64,000 nt of DNA from Mauremys mutica (GCF_020497125.1 NW_025422890.1:279656-343655); one strand, 5' to 3'; positions 42,516 to 54,523 are shown, counted from the first letter of the stretch. The notes: a model not told the origin generated them from the sequence alone. Translations and numbers: made by a program.

Positions 42516-43745
42516 TTGTAATAGCGTGGGATTGTTATTGTGTGTGTGTGGGGGGGGGGGGAGATTGGCCTGCTATAGATTCTTACCTCTTCTTCCTACA
42601 TCCCCTGTTTCATGGTGGTTTAAGTAAAGGGTTTGCCCTGGAGCTGAAATGAAATGATAAAAACCCAACTAAATATCTCAGGAATTCTTCTACCACCCCT
42701 CGAGGGGCAGCGAGAGTGTGATGGGTGGGAGAGGGGAGGGCGGGGGCGCTTCATAGAAGTTTTATCTTTCCTTAAACTGCTCACCATTATCTGGTGTTTC
42801 TGTTAAAAGACCCGAGGGAAATAAAGCAAAGAGGTATTAATTTGGAGGCTGTGGTAACACAGGTGACATCCTGTGACCTTTAGGGAGGCAAAAGTTTACC
42901 TTGGAAAATTGATAAAGCAGCAAGTTAGTGGAAACAGAATCTCATCTTCCTGGAGGTGGAGAAATGAGCGTGTCCAAGGATGGGGAGTCAATGAGAAACT
43001 GTGGAGAAGCCAGAGTCTCTGTACATGGGGAGAGGCATAGCAGGATTTTAGAGAGAGTTGGGTTATTAATTTCCCTGGGCACCTGTGAATATAAGAGACA
43101 CTATCCGCAGTGTGTGATCCCAGCTCTCTGACTAGAGGTTGAGAGAGGGGGGAGGGGTAGAGTATGCTCCATGATGGATCGATCGATCATAGAAGTATTG
43201 AAATGTAGGGCTGGAAGAGACCTCCAGAAGCCATTCAGTCCAGCCCCTGCGCTTTGGCACAGGTGCAGCCTGAGGCCAGGGGAGATGAGATAGTGGATCA
43301 GGCAGGGAGGTCAGATAAGTACAGAAGCTATTTAATAGGCTTCTAAGCAAACATTACACAGCTCTACAGCACTCGTCAGGAGTGTTTTGGGGGTGTAACC
43401 TCTGCTCATTGATAGTTGTCCTTGTCCGTGTTTTTCTTTATTCCGGTTTTTCCCAGCACACAGAACATGGGGGGGGGTCACATGGGGAGTGTTTGGCATT
43501 TTCTGGTCTCTATAGAATGTATTGTGAGGCATAGAACAGTTTATGGGACCCAGCGTGTCAGTCCACCCATCCCAATCACGGGGTGCTGGCCTCGGGATCT
43601 CTGCTGTCTGTGGCACTGGATTTGGCTGCAGAGCCGAGAACATTTTAACCATTTCAAGGGAAAACACTGTTTGTCTCTTGTGGGAGTCCAGCTCCTGGAC
43701 TGTCAGTGTCAAACCAGCTGGGAATTCCCCTGCTGACCGCAAAGG
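42516..43745. repeat. V-flank segmental duplication, copy B
   Basis: It follows copy A (6,036-6,560 and 7,845-8,547) without the 1.28-kb LTR-like insertion. It contains a G-run at 42,549-42,560 and a CR1-like fragment at 43,184-43,280. No gene. Confidence 0.75.
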
Positions 43746-43747
43746 GA

Positions 43748-43766
43748 GGTTTTTGTTTGAGCTCAA
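43748..43766 (-). pseudogene. Orphan V recombination-signal nonamer
   Basis: After flank identical in layout to 8,500-8,547, the nonamer ACAAAAACC and the first 10 bp of a spacer (GAGCTCA) are present. An LTR starting TGTCATAAACAG at 43,767 then replaces heptamer and V exon. A V gene stood here. Confidence 0.65.
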
Positions 43767-43919
43767 TGTCATAAACAGACAGTTAAGGGTTAATGTCTCT
43801 TTTACTTGTAAACAGTTAAAAAGTTCACCTAGCCTAGCTGACACCTGTCCAGAGGAACCAATGGGGGAACAAGAATTTCCAAAAGGAAGGAGGGAAGTTT
43901 TCTTTGTTCAGAGATCAGA
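43767..43919 (+). mobile_element. Truncated TGTCATA-family LTR
   Basis: The left 150 bp match the start of the LTR at 41,505 (AGTTAAGGGTTAATG, GAACCAATGGGGGAACAAGA). The rest is missing, with Penelope-like sequence adjoining at about 43,920. Confidence 0.8.
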
Positions 43920-45070
43920 GGAGTAGCCGTGTTAGTCTGGATCTGTAAAAGCAGCAAAGAATCCTGTGGAACCTTATAGACTAAGTGACGTTTTGGAGCA
44001 TGAGCTTTCGTGGGTGAATACCCACTTCGTGAGATGCAAGTAGTGGAAATTTCCAGGGGCAGGTATATATATGCAAGCAAGAAGCAAGCTAGAGATAACG
44101 AGGTTAGTTCAATCAGGGAGGATGAGACCTTGTTCTAGCAGTTGAGGTGTGAAAACCAAGGGAGGAGAAACTGGTTTTGTAGTTGGCTAACAATTCACAG
44201 TCTTTGTTTATAACTGAGCTGATGGTGTGAAATTTGCAGATGAACTGAAGCTCAGCAGTTTCTCTTTGAAGTCTGGTCCTGAAGTTTTTTTGCTGCAAGA
44301 TGGTCACCCTAAGATCTGCTATTGTGTGTTCAGGGAGGTTAAAGTGTTCTCCTACAGGTTTTTGTATATTGCCATTCCTAATATCTGATTTGTGTCCATT
44401 TAGCCTTTTCCGTAGAGACTGTCCAGTTTGGCCGACGTACATAGCAGAGGGGCATTGCTGGCATATGATGGTATATATTACATTGGTGGACGTGCAGGTG
44501 AATGAACCGGTGTTGGTGTGGCTGATCTGGTTAGGTCCTGTGATGGTGTTGCTGGTGTAGATATGTGGGCATCGAGGTTTGTTGCATGGATTGGTTCCTG
44601 AGCTAGAGTTACTATGGTGCGGTGTGCAGTTGCTGGTGAGAATATGCTTCAGGTTGGCAGGTTGTCTGTGGGCGAGGACTGGCCTGCCACCCAAGGCCTG
44701 TGAAAGTATGGGATCATTGTCCAGGATGGGTTGGAGGGGTTTTAGCTGGCGACTGTATGTGATGGTCAGTGGAGTCCTGTTGGTTTCTTTCTTGGGTTTG
44801 TCTTGCAGTAGGAGGCTTCTGGGTACACGGTTGGCTCTGTTGATCTGTTTCCTTATTTCCTTGTGCGGGTATTGTAGTTTTGAGAATGCTTGGTGAAGAT
44901 TTTGTAGGTGTTGGCCTCTGTCTGAGGGGTTAGAGCAGATGCGGTTGTACCTCAGTGCTTGGCTGTAGAGAATGGATTGTGTGGTGTGGTGTGCCCAGGA
45001 TGGAAGCTGGAGGCATGAAGGTAGGCATAGCGGTAGGTAGGTTTTTGGTATAGGGTGGTGCTAATGTGTT
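43920..45070 (-). mobile_element. Penelope-like element, 5'-truncated
   Basis: Minus-strand coding matches the end of a Penelope-like polyprotein: an RT-connection region near 44,960-45,060 (YLHASSFHPGHTT) followed by a GIY-YIG domain. The non-coding end with AGCCGTGTTAGTCTGGATC and GCATGAGCTTTCGTGGGTGA is a familiar 3' sequence of a reptile interspersed repeat. The catalytic RT core is missing. Confidence 0.78.
44113..44694 (-). CDS. Penelope-like GIY-YIG endonuclease domain (partial)
   Basis: An open frame of 193 codons is the C-terminal part of a Penelope-like retroelement protein. The GIY-YIG nuclease core appears as NVIYTIICQQC (GIY-like) then MYVGQTGQSLRKRLNGH, with the conserved Arg and His following, and a CxxC pair before it. 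Upstream, CTPHHSNSSSGTNPCNKPRC resembles the linker cysteine motif of this family. The domain would nick chromosomal DNA to start target-primed reverse transcription. Upstream RT sequence continues in other frames to about 45,070, so the frame is the tail of a broken gene and the Met is not a real start. Confidence 0.8.
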   Translation of the reverse strand: MGGRPVLAHRQPANLKHILTSNCTPHHSNSSSGTNPCNKPRCPHIYTSNTITGPNQISHTNTGSFTCTSTNVIYTIICQQCPSAMYVGQTGQSLRKRLNGHKSDIRNGNIQKPVGEHFNLPEHTIADLRVTILQQKNFRTRLQRETAELQFICKFHTISSVINKDCELLANYKTSFSSLGFHTSTARTRSHPP

Positions 45071-45074
45071 CTTT

Positions 45075-48050
45075 GTGAACCAAGCGCTTTCCCGAGCTGC
45101 TGCCCGTGGCGCTGGCTCGCACCTCGGGACCCACACGTGCTCACCTCTGAACACAGCCCCTCTGCCAAGCAGAGACCAGCAGAGACGAGCAGGTGCTGCC
45201 CTTGTCACAGAAAAGACACGAGGCGCTGGGTTGCCTGACAATTGGCTTCTCTCCCTCTCCTGTGCGGGCACATCCACACGGATACAAGATCTGCCAGGGG
45301 CACGTGCTTTGCAGGGCTTCATGGAAAGGCGCAGGGCTGGAGCCTCACCCCCGCAGTCAATGGGAGTTTTGCCCCAGGAAGGGGTGGAGAGGGAGGACTC
45401 CACAATCCTATTTCCAGCCTTGCTCCTTCCCTGAGCTCCCGACGGGCGGTGAGACCCCGCACAACAGGAGCCCTGGGAGAGCTCCCCTGTGTCAGGGTGT
45501 AGCTGACAGTGCGGGGACACAATGGGTGTATAGATCCTGTCCAGACATTCTTATAAACTCCAGGGGTAGGATATTGACAGCGTGATTTGGCAGGGGATAC
45601 CGGACCGCGGATCAGTTCAGTACCAGGGCAGGGTCCTTGCTGGACAATGTTCCCGCTGGAGCTGGCACCATTCCTAGCTCGACGTGAGGGGGATCCAAGC
45701 TCAGGAATGGTGCCTGTGGTTCCGCTCAGCGCTATCAGGGACCACTGGGCTGTTGCACTTCGCAGCCACATCTTCATTGCGGTTGCTAGATCAGGGGAGA
45801 GAGAGAGAAAGGACCCCGCTAATGCACGGGTTTTAGACCTCCCGTTTTTTTTTGCTTGGTCTTGTGGTGCATCCAGCATTTGCAGATCCTAGGGAAGGCA
45901 GGTTGTGTGGCTGGATGTGGTCTATGGGGGTTTTAAAGAGCGGGTCACTTAGGTTCCTGCAAACAGTCGCCCTGTGCACCGCTATGGGAAGCGGTGTGCG
46001 AAGCAACCGCATCTCACCCAGCGGGGATGTCACCCGTGTGGAAGAGCAGATTTGGAGGTCAAAGGAGGAGAAAAACTCCGTGTCCTCCGCCTGGGGCAGG
46101 CCTGCTGTTTACACCTGTTGGGACTCCCCCGGCCCAGGCCCAGTGGCAGTGGCATCAGGAACCCAATCCGACAGTGTCATGCAGGGATCTGACAACTCTC
46201 CTCATGAGATCAGGACGGGTCGGCGGTGTGGGCGAGAGATGTCCCGGGACCGTGTCACACTTGCTGGTGTATCAGAGACACACCTTTGGGCAGGCTGCTC
46301 CTCAGCTAGGTGGGAATGGTCGGAGCTAGAAGTAAATAGTCAATTCAGCACCAGCTGAGGATCGGCAGCAGGCTTTCCTCTGTCCTTTCTTGAGAGTGAT
46401 CAGAGCTGCAAAGGTGGGAAGGAGGTTCCGAAACCCAAGCGCCCTTAAGTGGAGCCCTGGCAGAGCAAAGGCGCCTCCAGTAACTCGTGCGGATTATTGT
46501 CCGTGGCTGCGGTAAAACAACAAACAGTTAAAAACATCCCCCGGAGTGAGTTATAATTCACAGGCTGCTTGATTGCAAACCCCGCTAGGGGCTGGGGAGA
46601 GAGGAGAGAGGGAATTGGGGAGCTGAGACTGTCCGGGTGAGGTTTTTTTCATGGCACTGTGACAGTACTGAGTGACGCCCTCAGAGCCCATTGTCCTAAT
46701 TCCCCCACCCACCCACACACACTCATCCCTTATGATCTGTAGGATATTTGTCCCAATCCTAGACCATAGGAGGCATTCGCTTGCAGGAGCTGTCCAGCTG
46801 GAAGGAGGGTGCTGCATGGGAAAGGCGGAGGACCGGGGGGGTCAGGGGACATTCCATCCAAATTAAGGGTAAAAAGGAAAGACACCAGGAGGCTTTTACT
46901 GAAAGGAGGGAGAAGCGGGGAAAGAAAGCACTGGTGGGTTTTATGAACTTTAAGGAGTGAAACTCTCTGATCTCGCTTCCAGTCTGGGTGGGAAGTGAAG
47001 TTCTGCGCTGAAAGCAGAGCATATGCAAAAGATATTCCCCTTTAATAAGACAAGTTGCCCCCAATAAACCGAGTGACGAATACAAGCCCCGTCTTTCTTT
47101 TGAGTCCAAGAGATGCCCTTGGAATGAAGGTTACAGAGCCATCAGCAGCCATTGCTGAGCAGAGTGGAAAACAACGCAAATTAGGTGATGTGCAAACATG
47201 TGTAAAAGCCAAAGAAAAAGGGTGTGTGTGCTCAAAAATTGTTTTGCTTGGGGCGACAAAAAACCTAGAGCTGGCCCTGCTTCTCTGCCATCCTATCCTG
47301 TGTTCGGTAGAGATTTATGTATTTATAGCACAATCACTATATGCACTGTAGGGGATTTTATGGAGCTTACGTTACATTTCTGATCCTTGGTGCCACCTGA
47401 GTTATTGTTAATTATTGTACTCTGCTGTCATTCTGAGCCACTCAGAGACCCCTCTTCCACTTCCTCAATTTCCTGTTCTTTGTTTCCTGGGTGTTAGTAG
47501 AGCATCCGATCTGAACACCATCTGTTATTATTTTTTACTATTATTATCATCAACATCTTCATCCTCCTCAGCAGCTCGATTCAAATAAGTGCTCCTGAAA
47601 ACTTTCCAGGTCAACCTCATTTTCCGTATTTCTCTTTCCCATCCGGTGGGGAAGGACTGAGGATTTGTATTGTTATGTATTTCCCCGATAAAAAAAAAGC
47701 CCTTGGATGATTCACAATACTTCATTTTGATTGGAATCAAGCAGTCGGTGCACTTTTAAGGTCCTTTTTGTTATATGTTGCTCAATGAGGGCGTTGTGTG
47801 CGTGTCAATTAGGCTCACGAATCCGCTCTATGGTTATCAGCTTGATATCACTATTGTCCAAATATATACATAAATAAATGGTGTTCGCTCTCAGATTCTT
47901 TCCCAGTCCTCCCCTTATTAGCATTTTTCCTTTCCTCATTTACATGGAGTGTTAATGGGGGGAATGGGGATGGAATGTAGATGAGCGATAATCTCAGCTG
48001 CTTTCAGTTCAAATTGTGAAATAAAATAAGACATGTGATTCTAGAAATCC
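45075..48050. other. Long gene-free spacer
   Basis: No V segment, gene or complete repeat was recognised. 47,240-47,280 is a fragment of the GGCCGGCTCTAGG repeat family. A cactgtg heptamer-like word at 46,656 lacks a spaced nonamer. Confidence 0.45.
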
Positions 48051-48104
48051 GCTTCCCCTTTCTAGTCTGGCCAAGTAAGACCTGCTTTGCTCTGTGTCAC
48101 TGCT

Positions 48105-48851
48105 GTCTCTCGTGGCGCAGTAAATAGGTGGCGGGCTTTCGGTCTCGCAAGCTGTTCAGCTGAGCGAAGCTGCTAGAGAAGAGAACTAGGTTCTTGGAAA
48201 GTGTCTTGTGTGATGGTCGTTGGGCTTGTTGCAGAAGCGTCATTGGGGGGGGGAGTAACGTTGAGTGTACCACTTGAATCTTGTGTCTGTAGTAAATGCG
48301 TCCCACCCTTATCCAAGCCCTTCTCACACACCGCGGGGCCTGCCGGATCCCAGTCCGCAGTGTAGAGGTACTGGTTGCTTAGTAAACCGACGTCTCACGG
48401 GTAGCGTGGTACAAGTGGGAACTGTAGTCTATGGAGGGGAGATGCTCCCCGAAGGGTTTCCTCACTCGCTCCCGGGCCCGTTTCCCGTTCAGCTGCACTG
48501 TGCGGAAGACGATAGGAGTAGGACACCTGGGAGAAGAGAAACACAGGAAATTGAAACACTGAGAAATTGAGCCCAGGCCCACCTGTTCCCCTGGGGAAAG
48601 TCGGGGACCACGGTGGAAAATTTAAGAAATCTACACCCCGAGATCCGCCACCTAAGAATGGACTTGAGGCGCCAACTGCCACTAAATTTATGTGGGAATT
48701 TATGTAGCAACCCCTAATTTCCCTTGGTCTCATGGTTTGAACAGACGCGCCTCTTCTGCAATCACTGCAGCAAGGATACCTCCTGACCCCCAATAGACAC
48801 GTACCTGAAGGGGCCACCAGCATGAACAGGGAAAATCCGCAGCAGGTTCAT
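48105..48851 (-). pseudogene. IGHV: IGHV pseudogene, clan II-like, many insertions
   Basis: The leader exon (48,805-48,851) is 47 nt. It starts MNLL and shifts frame at a run of three C, where one fewer would give a normal hydrophobic leader ending before CAG/GTAC. The V exon (about 48,105-48,526) is some 115 bp longer than a normal V, with small insertions throughout. FR1 (VQLNG-like), the GAAGTGTCTTG-type FR3 and the CRH/AR end can be placed but not read in one frame. It is duplicated with the V at 54.5 kb including flanks. Either a decayed pseudogene or a poorly sequenced gene. Confidence 0.65.
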
Positions 48852-48970
48852 CTTAAGTGAAGGTGCAAACTGTCTCCAGCAGCCAGGCCCGGGCAGTTCT
48901 GTGTCTTAGGGGAGCCTGAGGCTCCTCCAATCAGGGGTTTGTATTTAAACAGGAACCCTCCGGGGCAGGG

Positions 48971-48978
48971 ATTTGCAT
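48971..48978 (-). promoter_or_regulatory. Octamer of the 48-kb V
   Basis: Perfect ATGCAAAT on the minus strand, 120 bp upstream of the leader ATG, with TTTAAATA near 48,942-48,949 downstream. Confidence 0.78.
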
Positions 48979-48989
48979 GCGAGTTTCAC

Positions 48990-49478
48990 AAGGCGACTAT
49001 AAGGGATGACCGGGTGTGAGCTCTGTCAGCACATGAGGATCTCTCCCTGCGATGCGTGTCCCCCTAATGACAGTGAGTTCAGCTCAGAAAATTATGAAGC
49101 CTCCTAAGGCGTACGGACGCCCCAACTCAATTTAAATAAATAGCATTTGGTCGTTTAACACTCGTAAAGGTGTGTGAGATTCTCAGCCACATATAAGAGC
49201 AGGACAGCGCCTTCTTAGCAACGGAGGGATGTTTGAGAAAGGGAAATGTAAACCTCCTCTCTTGTGGCTTTGGCAAGGGATTTCAATAGAGCCCCACGGA
49301 ATTGGGAAATTGAGGGTTTAACTCCCTTACAGTATGTCTGATATCCTACCCCGTGCTCGGTAGAGATTAATGATAGTGCTGGGGGAAGCACTGCATTTAC
49401 TGTACAGGCATAGCTACATTTCTGGTGAATAGCGGCTTTGTTGAAATCAGTTCGGTTCAGTGGAAGTCTTTGGGCTGA
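48990..49478. repeat. Flank shared by the two clan II-like V units
   Basis: It aligns with 55,340-55,860 (GTGAGCTCTGTC, CCCCAACTCAATTTAAATAAAT, CGGACGCCCC). No gene. Confidence 0.6.
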
Positions 49479-49479
49479 G

Positions 49480-49818
49480 CAGGGCCGGCTCTACTGTTTT
49501 TGCCGCCCCTAGCAGCGCGCCGAATTGACGCCAGAGGGCGGGGGCAGTCCGTGTGCCCTTAATGCGGCTCGCGCGTTTCCCCGACGGTGGCAATTCGGAG
49601 GCAGCTTCTTTCTTCAGCCCGAAGACAGAAGCTGCGCCCCTGCCGCCCAATTGCCGCCCCCGCTGAAACGCGCCTGCCGCCCTACGGGCACACGGCCTGC
49701 CCCCGCCCTCCAGCAGCAATTCGGGGCGCTGCTTGGGGGCCAAAACACAGGGACTGCCGCCCCTTGCAGATTGCCGCCCCAAGCACCGGCCTGGGATGCT
49801 GGTGCCTGGAGCTGGCTC
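49480..49818. mobile_element. GGCCGGCTCTA repeat fused to a V exon
   Basis: It starts CAGGGCCGGCTCTACTG and ends near CTGGTGCCTGGAGCTGGC, closely related to the outer element at 20,775-21,413. Its right end abuts the V codons for the second cysteine, so the heptamer and any remaining CDR3 codons were lost. Confidence 0.7.
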
Positions 49819-50376
49819 CGCGCACAGTAATACAGGGCGGTGTCCTCCGCCTCCAGGCCGGTCACGTGTAGGTAGAAATTGGTAGCTGTCCTTGGAGGCT
49901 GTGAATCGCCCCTGGATTGTCGGAGGAGGTAGCTGTTGTCAGACGATTTGATTATAATAGGTAGATCAGCCATCTCCAGCCCCTTTCCCGGGGCCCGTTT
50001 CGTGACCCAGTTTCCATATAACGCCGCATGCTGAGATCAAAAAGGACCCCCGCTCACGGGCTACAGGTCGCAGTTATTTGGTGGATTTCTCCAGGCTTGG
50101 GAACCTGGCGTAAGAACCTCAGCTGTTGCCCGGTGGCCCCTGGAGGATCAACCGCAAAGCGGGTTGATACAGGAACTGTTTAAAATGAACAGTGACATTA
50201 AATTGATACAATCGACGGAAGGAGACAGGCAGCTCGGCAGATATTGGTCTAATACATCCCTAGCGTGACTCCATTGGCCTTCTCACGTGGAGGTTGGGAG
50301 AGGGGATTTTTTGATTTCTAACGCACTCACCTCATTATTAGGAGCAGGAGCACTATTGACTTTCTGAGTGTTCCTG
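49819..50376 (-). pseudogene. IGHV: IGHV pseudogene, VLTQSGPE lineage, RSS lost
   Basis: The V exon (49,819-50,139) ends at YYCA, where a repeat replaces the recombination signal. FR3 (NFYLHVTGLEAEDTALYYCA) is open. FR2 and CDR1 contain insertions and a stop, FR1 is garbled (RQVPKPGEIHQ), and the first cysteine region reads TATCSP. A probable leader exon at 50,331-50,376 (KSIVLLLLIM before a GTGAGT donor, 46 nt if complete) lacks an ATG. Similarity of FR3 and CDR2 places it with the V at 40.1 kb. Confidence 0.65.
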
Positions 50377-50613
50377 GGGAACTTGGGAACTTCTGAAAAG
50401 CCCCCTCAGCCCGAGAACTGCAGAGATACCGAGAATGGGCGGGTGAACAGACAAACAAACGCACATGAGAGTCCAGCCAGGAAAATGCGGAGTCTCAGCG
50501 GACCCAGCCTGGTGATGGGAGGGGAGCGCAGCCCGGTAAATCCCTGAGCCAAATGCGGGGCCTGTGGCTGGGACGCCCGAGTCAGTGCGTAAATAGGGGC
50601 TTGGCTGTGCCAG

Positions 50614-50621
50614 CTTTGCAT
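50614..50621 (-). promoter_or_regulatory. Octamer-like site of the 49.8-kb V
   Basis: ATGCAAAG on the minus strand, one base from consensus, about 240 bp upstream of the suspected leader exon. The distance is longer than usual. Confidence 0.4.
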
Positions 50622-50629
50622 AATCTGGG

Positions 50630-51235
50630 GAGAGCCGGGCGGGTTGGAAATAAACGGTGCCAAATTCAGCAAGGGGCGCAGGCCCGATGAGAGATTGAGG
50701 GCGGGGGGGGGGGGCGGTGACCTGATAGGGAAGAGCAGAGACCAGAACCCTCAGCCAAAGAACGGGACTATGTGAAAACAGAACCAGAACCATCCCCTGA
50801 CACTAGTCTTTGGACATGACCTACAGGCAATCTGAAAGCGATGCTTCCTTACTGCGTGTTCTTGGCAATTTGGCCAAACCTCACCCCACAGCTGTTTCCA
50901 ACAGGCACCTCCTGCCCAAGACAGGAGTTTCGAAAAAGAAAGCTGGAACCATTTGGGAGCCTTTGAAAATCCCACACTAAAATGGTTTGGTCTTGTCTCT
51001 GAACAGAGTCCTAACGGCTGTATTCAGGGTGAACCACCAGGTGTATAGGAACGGCCCGAAATTACCCAGGAAATAAAACAAACTCATCTTTAACTCTTCT
51101 CCAGCTTGTGCTTATGCATTAAAGAGCAAACAGAGGCAATGCGCTCATGGAGCACCCTTCAGCCTTCTCCAGGTATCTGCAGAGAGTGACAAAATTATGG
51201 TGTGAACAAATTCTAGGGCGGGGTCCCTCACCACG
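50630..51235. other. Gene-free stretch
   Basis: Nothing recognised except a G-run at 50,703-50,713. Confidence 0.4.
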
Positions 51236-51239
51236 ACTC

Positions 51240-51425
51240 TAAAGAACATAAGAACAGCCAGACTGGGTCAGAACCATAAAGCCCATCTAGCCCAATGTCC
51301 TCGTCTACCTGCAAAGGCCAAGGCCAGGTGCCCGCAGAGGGAATGAACAGAACAGGGAGTCACCCAGTGAATCCCCCTCCTGGTCAGGCCATTCCCAGCT
51401 TCTGTCAAACAGACTCTTTAAATAA
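51240..51425 (+). mobile_element. CR1-type repeat fragment
   Basis: GAACATAAGAACAGCCAGAC, CCCATCTAGCCCAATGTCC and GAGGGAATGAACAGAACAGG, with several extra bases relative to other copies in the window. Confidence 0.65.
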
Positions 51426-51776
51426 TGTCACTAGGCATTTATTCCACATAGTTCATGTACTATCAGGTGGGTTGAAGGGCAGAAAAGCGAAATTATTCAT
51501 AGTAATTGAGGGTGGATACTATTTCTCACATTGCTTGTCCGGCCTAAATAAGCTACTCTCTGTTCTGTCAACATAGTGAGTCGGTTAATTACCAATGTGC
51601 ATTTTTAGAGGGACGGAAGCCCAGAATAAGGGCTGGAGACTTTACAATCTATGAGATCAGTGTTTCAAACTGCTCTGCCCTGTCAGTGCCTGCTTGCTCT
51701 CTGCTGGCGCTGAAAATGGTTTGGATTCGAGGAGGATTGTTTTTGTATATCACTGCAGTTTGATTTTCTGATCGCT

Positions 51777-52385
51777 GTCTCCCCTCTCGCACAGTAATAC
51801 CGGCCGGCTGTCTTCCCGCTTTCAGGCGGGTCATTTGCAGATACACCAGGCTGTTGGAGTCCAGTCTCTGGAGATGGTGAATTCGCCCTTTACAAACGGC
51901 AGCGATCACTGTAAAATGTGTCTGTGGCTATTAGCAGGGTTTTGTAATATCCATGAGAGCCCACTCCAGGTCCTTCCCGGGCGCACTGGCGGACGCCAGC
52001 TCATATGGTAGCTGGTGAAGGTGAAACCCGAGGCTTTGCAGGAGAGGCGGAGAGATTCCCCGGGCTTCTGAATTCCACCTCCGGACATCCAACCAAGAAG
52101 AATCCTGGAAAACCTCTAAGGACATCTGGGGAAGAAAAGAAGAACGCAAAAGCTCCGTTAGATTCAACCATTAGTACAAGACCATCAGCCAAAGCTCACA
52201 GAACGAGAAGCCTTTCGGAAAGATGCACATACACTGTGCCTTTGGGGTGTTGGGGCAAAAGAATGTCCAAACCTTTCCCCGGAGTCTCTCCCACTAAAGT
52301 TGGGGGCGGGCACAGGGGGGGGGGGAGAGAAATACCGTGCAAGGGCTGCTAGACTCCCAAAAGAAGATATCAACCACGATATCAT
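51777..52385 (-). pseudogene. IGHV: IGHV pseudogene, clan III-like, frameshifts
   Basis: FR1 to CDR1 is readable as [20 protein letters not shown] and [10 protein letters not shown]2 then shifts frame (RPPVRPG, then KDLEWA in another frame), and FR3 carries several single-base insertions before SRLxxEDxxxYYCAR-like codons. The leader candidate (52,336-52,385) is 50 nt, MISWLISSFGSLAALA, with a GT donor, 4 nt longer than the standard 46. The first FR1 codons are replaced by unrelated sequence after an acceptor at 52,126. The recombination signal is blurred: TGTTTTTGT lies near 51,738, but no clean heptamer was found. Confidence 0.7.
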
Positions 52386-52509
52386 AGTTGCTGACGGCGG
52401 GGAAGAGGTCTTTCTTCTGACGGTAACTGCAAAGACACCAAGTACCTTGGCCTGATCCCTTTTCATTCTCTGTCGTCCAGGAGAACACAGGATTTATGCA
52501 GGACACTGA

Positions 52510-52517
52510 ATTTGCAT
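52510..52517 (-). promoter_or_regulatory. Octamer of the 51.8-kb V
   Basis: Perfect ATGCAAAT on the minus strand, 125 bp upstream of the leader ATG, with CATAAATC as TATA candidate near 52,492. Confidence 0.78.
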
Positions 52518-52690
52518 CACCTCCTCTTTAAAAAACACCGACACCAGAAACCACAACTTCCTCGTTTAAACTGAGGCCCTTTCCGGAATCGGAGTTCATA
52601 GCAAAAAAAGCTACTTGGCTGGGAGAGGGAGGAGCTAGAGTCTCTCTTGTAGGATCACGTCCTTCAGTGATCTCTACAAGAATGGCACTC

Positions 52691-52979
52691 CGGCAGGGGC
52701 GGCTCCAGGCCCCAGCACCACGCCAAGCGGCGGCAGCATGCTGCGGGGGGGCGGCTGTGGCGCGTCCGCCAGGAGGGCTGGCCAGGGGAGGCGCAGCTCC
52801 GGCGGACATCCCGCTAGTGCCAGCTGGTCCCCGTGCGGGTTCAGGTGGAGCAATCCGTCAGCACACGCCTGAAGGCGTGGTCTGTCCACACCGAGAGCCG
52901 CAGGAAACCCGGAGAGTGGCAGAAGCGCCCCCCGCACAGCGAGCCTTGGGGCGGGGAAATGGCTAGAGCCGGCCCCTGG
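52691..52979. mobile_element. GGCGGCTCCAGG-type repeat
   Basis: It starts CAGGGGCGGCTCCAGG and ends GCTAGAGCCGGCCCCTG, imperfect inverted termini of the same family as 11,908 and 49,480. The interior is GC-rich with spurious frames. Confidence 0.65.
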
Positions 52980-52989
52980 ATGCGCGGGG

Positions 52990-54500
52990 ACCCACACTCA
53001 GAGACAAAATGCACCATTGATTGTTCACCGAGCTGCCTGAAAAAATTCTGTCTCTCTTCTTAGTTTGTGAGATCCCTGGCCACTGTGTGTGTCCAAGTGT
53101 CATAGAGCATTAGACTGGGCCATGGAAAACAGGGTATTCATTCCTCTTCGGTCTGCAGGTCTGACACTGATAAGAGCTGACCAATTCTCTCCGAGTAAAA
53201 TTGGAATAACCTTTAAGCTTCACCTAACACCTTCCTGTGTGAAGAACTCTGACACCCCCTGCTTAAAATCGCTTTTTATAAAATGCTAGGGGTTGGCGTG
53301 TTATTACTAAAGTCTGAAAATGTCCTTTCTTCTTCTATGAGAAGGAAGAAGTGCAAGCATTTGAAACCAGGTGCGCTGGAAACAATTTTTATAGTGGGGG
53401 TGCTGAAACACAGAACCCTACTGTAAACTCTGTAAAATACAATGGAAATCACACTTTAAAGCCATCACCCCAAGGTCCAGCACCTATGTTTTGAAATTCT
53501 GCCTTGTGCAATGCTGGACGTATACAAGATAGAATTTATTATTAGATTGGCACCTGAAAATGAAAGGTTGGGTGTGAGGATACCCCCGCCTAGCCTGCTT
53601 TGAATGTTTTAGCCCAGAAGCCGAATAACCAGACTTCAGCTAGGTCAACACAGTAAACAAATGGACAGTCAGTAACCCTAAAAGAATCTATCTGTGGGTT
53701 TCTAGGGTTATAACCCCTAGCAGTAGGGTTTGTAGGCCTGTGCCACTGTAAACAGAGAGTACAGAGATACTTGCACTTGCTTTGAGCGGGGCTAATGGTA
53801 TGAATGAAAACAGTTACAGGAGAATTGCATTAGTTAATGATGTATCACACTCTTGCTTCCCTCTTAGTAATAACCGATTCATATTAATTTTTCAATACCC
53901 ACTAAAAAATGCAATAATACAGAGCAAAAATGTCAAACTAAACGTTTCTATGGAAAATGTCTGGATAAAATAATAGTAGTAATGTGGCTGCTCTGTGCTT
54001 TTCACTCTATTACTATTTTATATCTCGTAGCCATAACCGGTGTAATGAAAAAATCTGAGCAAAAAAACCCCACATAGAGGATTTATACTTTTTATATGAG
54101 CTCACCTAGATATTTTGGATACGTATGTTACTGCGGCTTTTTCTTTTGGGGGAGACAGACATTAATATCTTTTATCACCTGGAAGGACTACTAATTTTGT
54201 GGTGTGCAAATGTATTTTGAACACAGTTAAATTCCTTATAATATTTATTTTAAGAGGAGATTTTCTACTCGAATTAAGATGCCCACATCTCGCAAAGAAC
54301 TCAGTGTGAACAGGAGTCACTGATTTATTGCTGGAGTCACTAATTTCGTTCACCTTTCCATGGCAAATTGTAGATAGACCACCACATGGAAAAAGGCCAC
54401 GAAGAATGAGGTCTAGAGTCACCGACGTGTTACCAAACTGTCATTAGGTAGCCAGAAACCTCTTCTGCACTGTGGAAAACGCCGCTTTCCCCTTTTCCTA
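52990..54500. other. AT-rich gene-free spacer
   Basis: No gene or identifiable repeat was seen. Composition becomes AT-rich from 53,300 to 54,420. Confidence 0.4.
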
Positions 54501-54523
54501 TCGGTTCTTGCTTTGCTCTGTGT

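Noticed and set aside
46656..46662. CACTGTG heptamer word next to a T-run
   Set aside because: The T-run is only about 6 bp away and no V codons adjoin it.
49447..49871. Alanine- and arginine-rich frames
   Set aside because: They lie in a GC-rich GGCCGGCTCTA repeat with defined ends.
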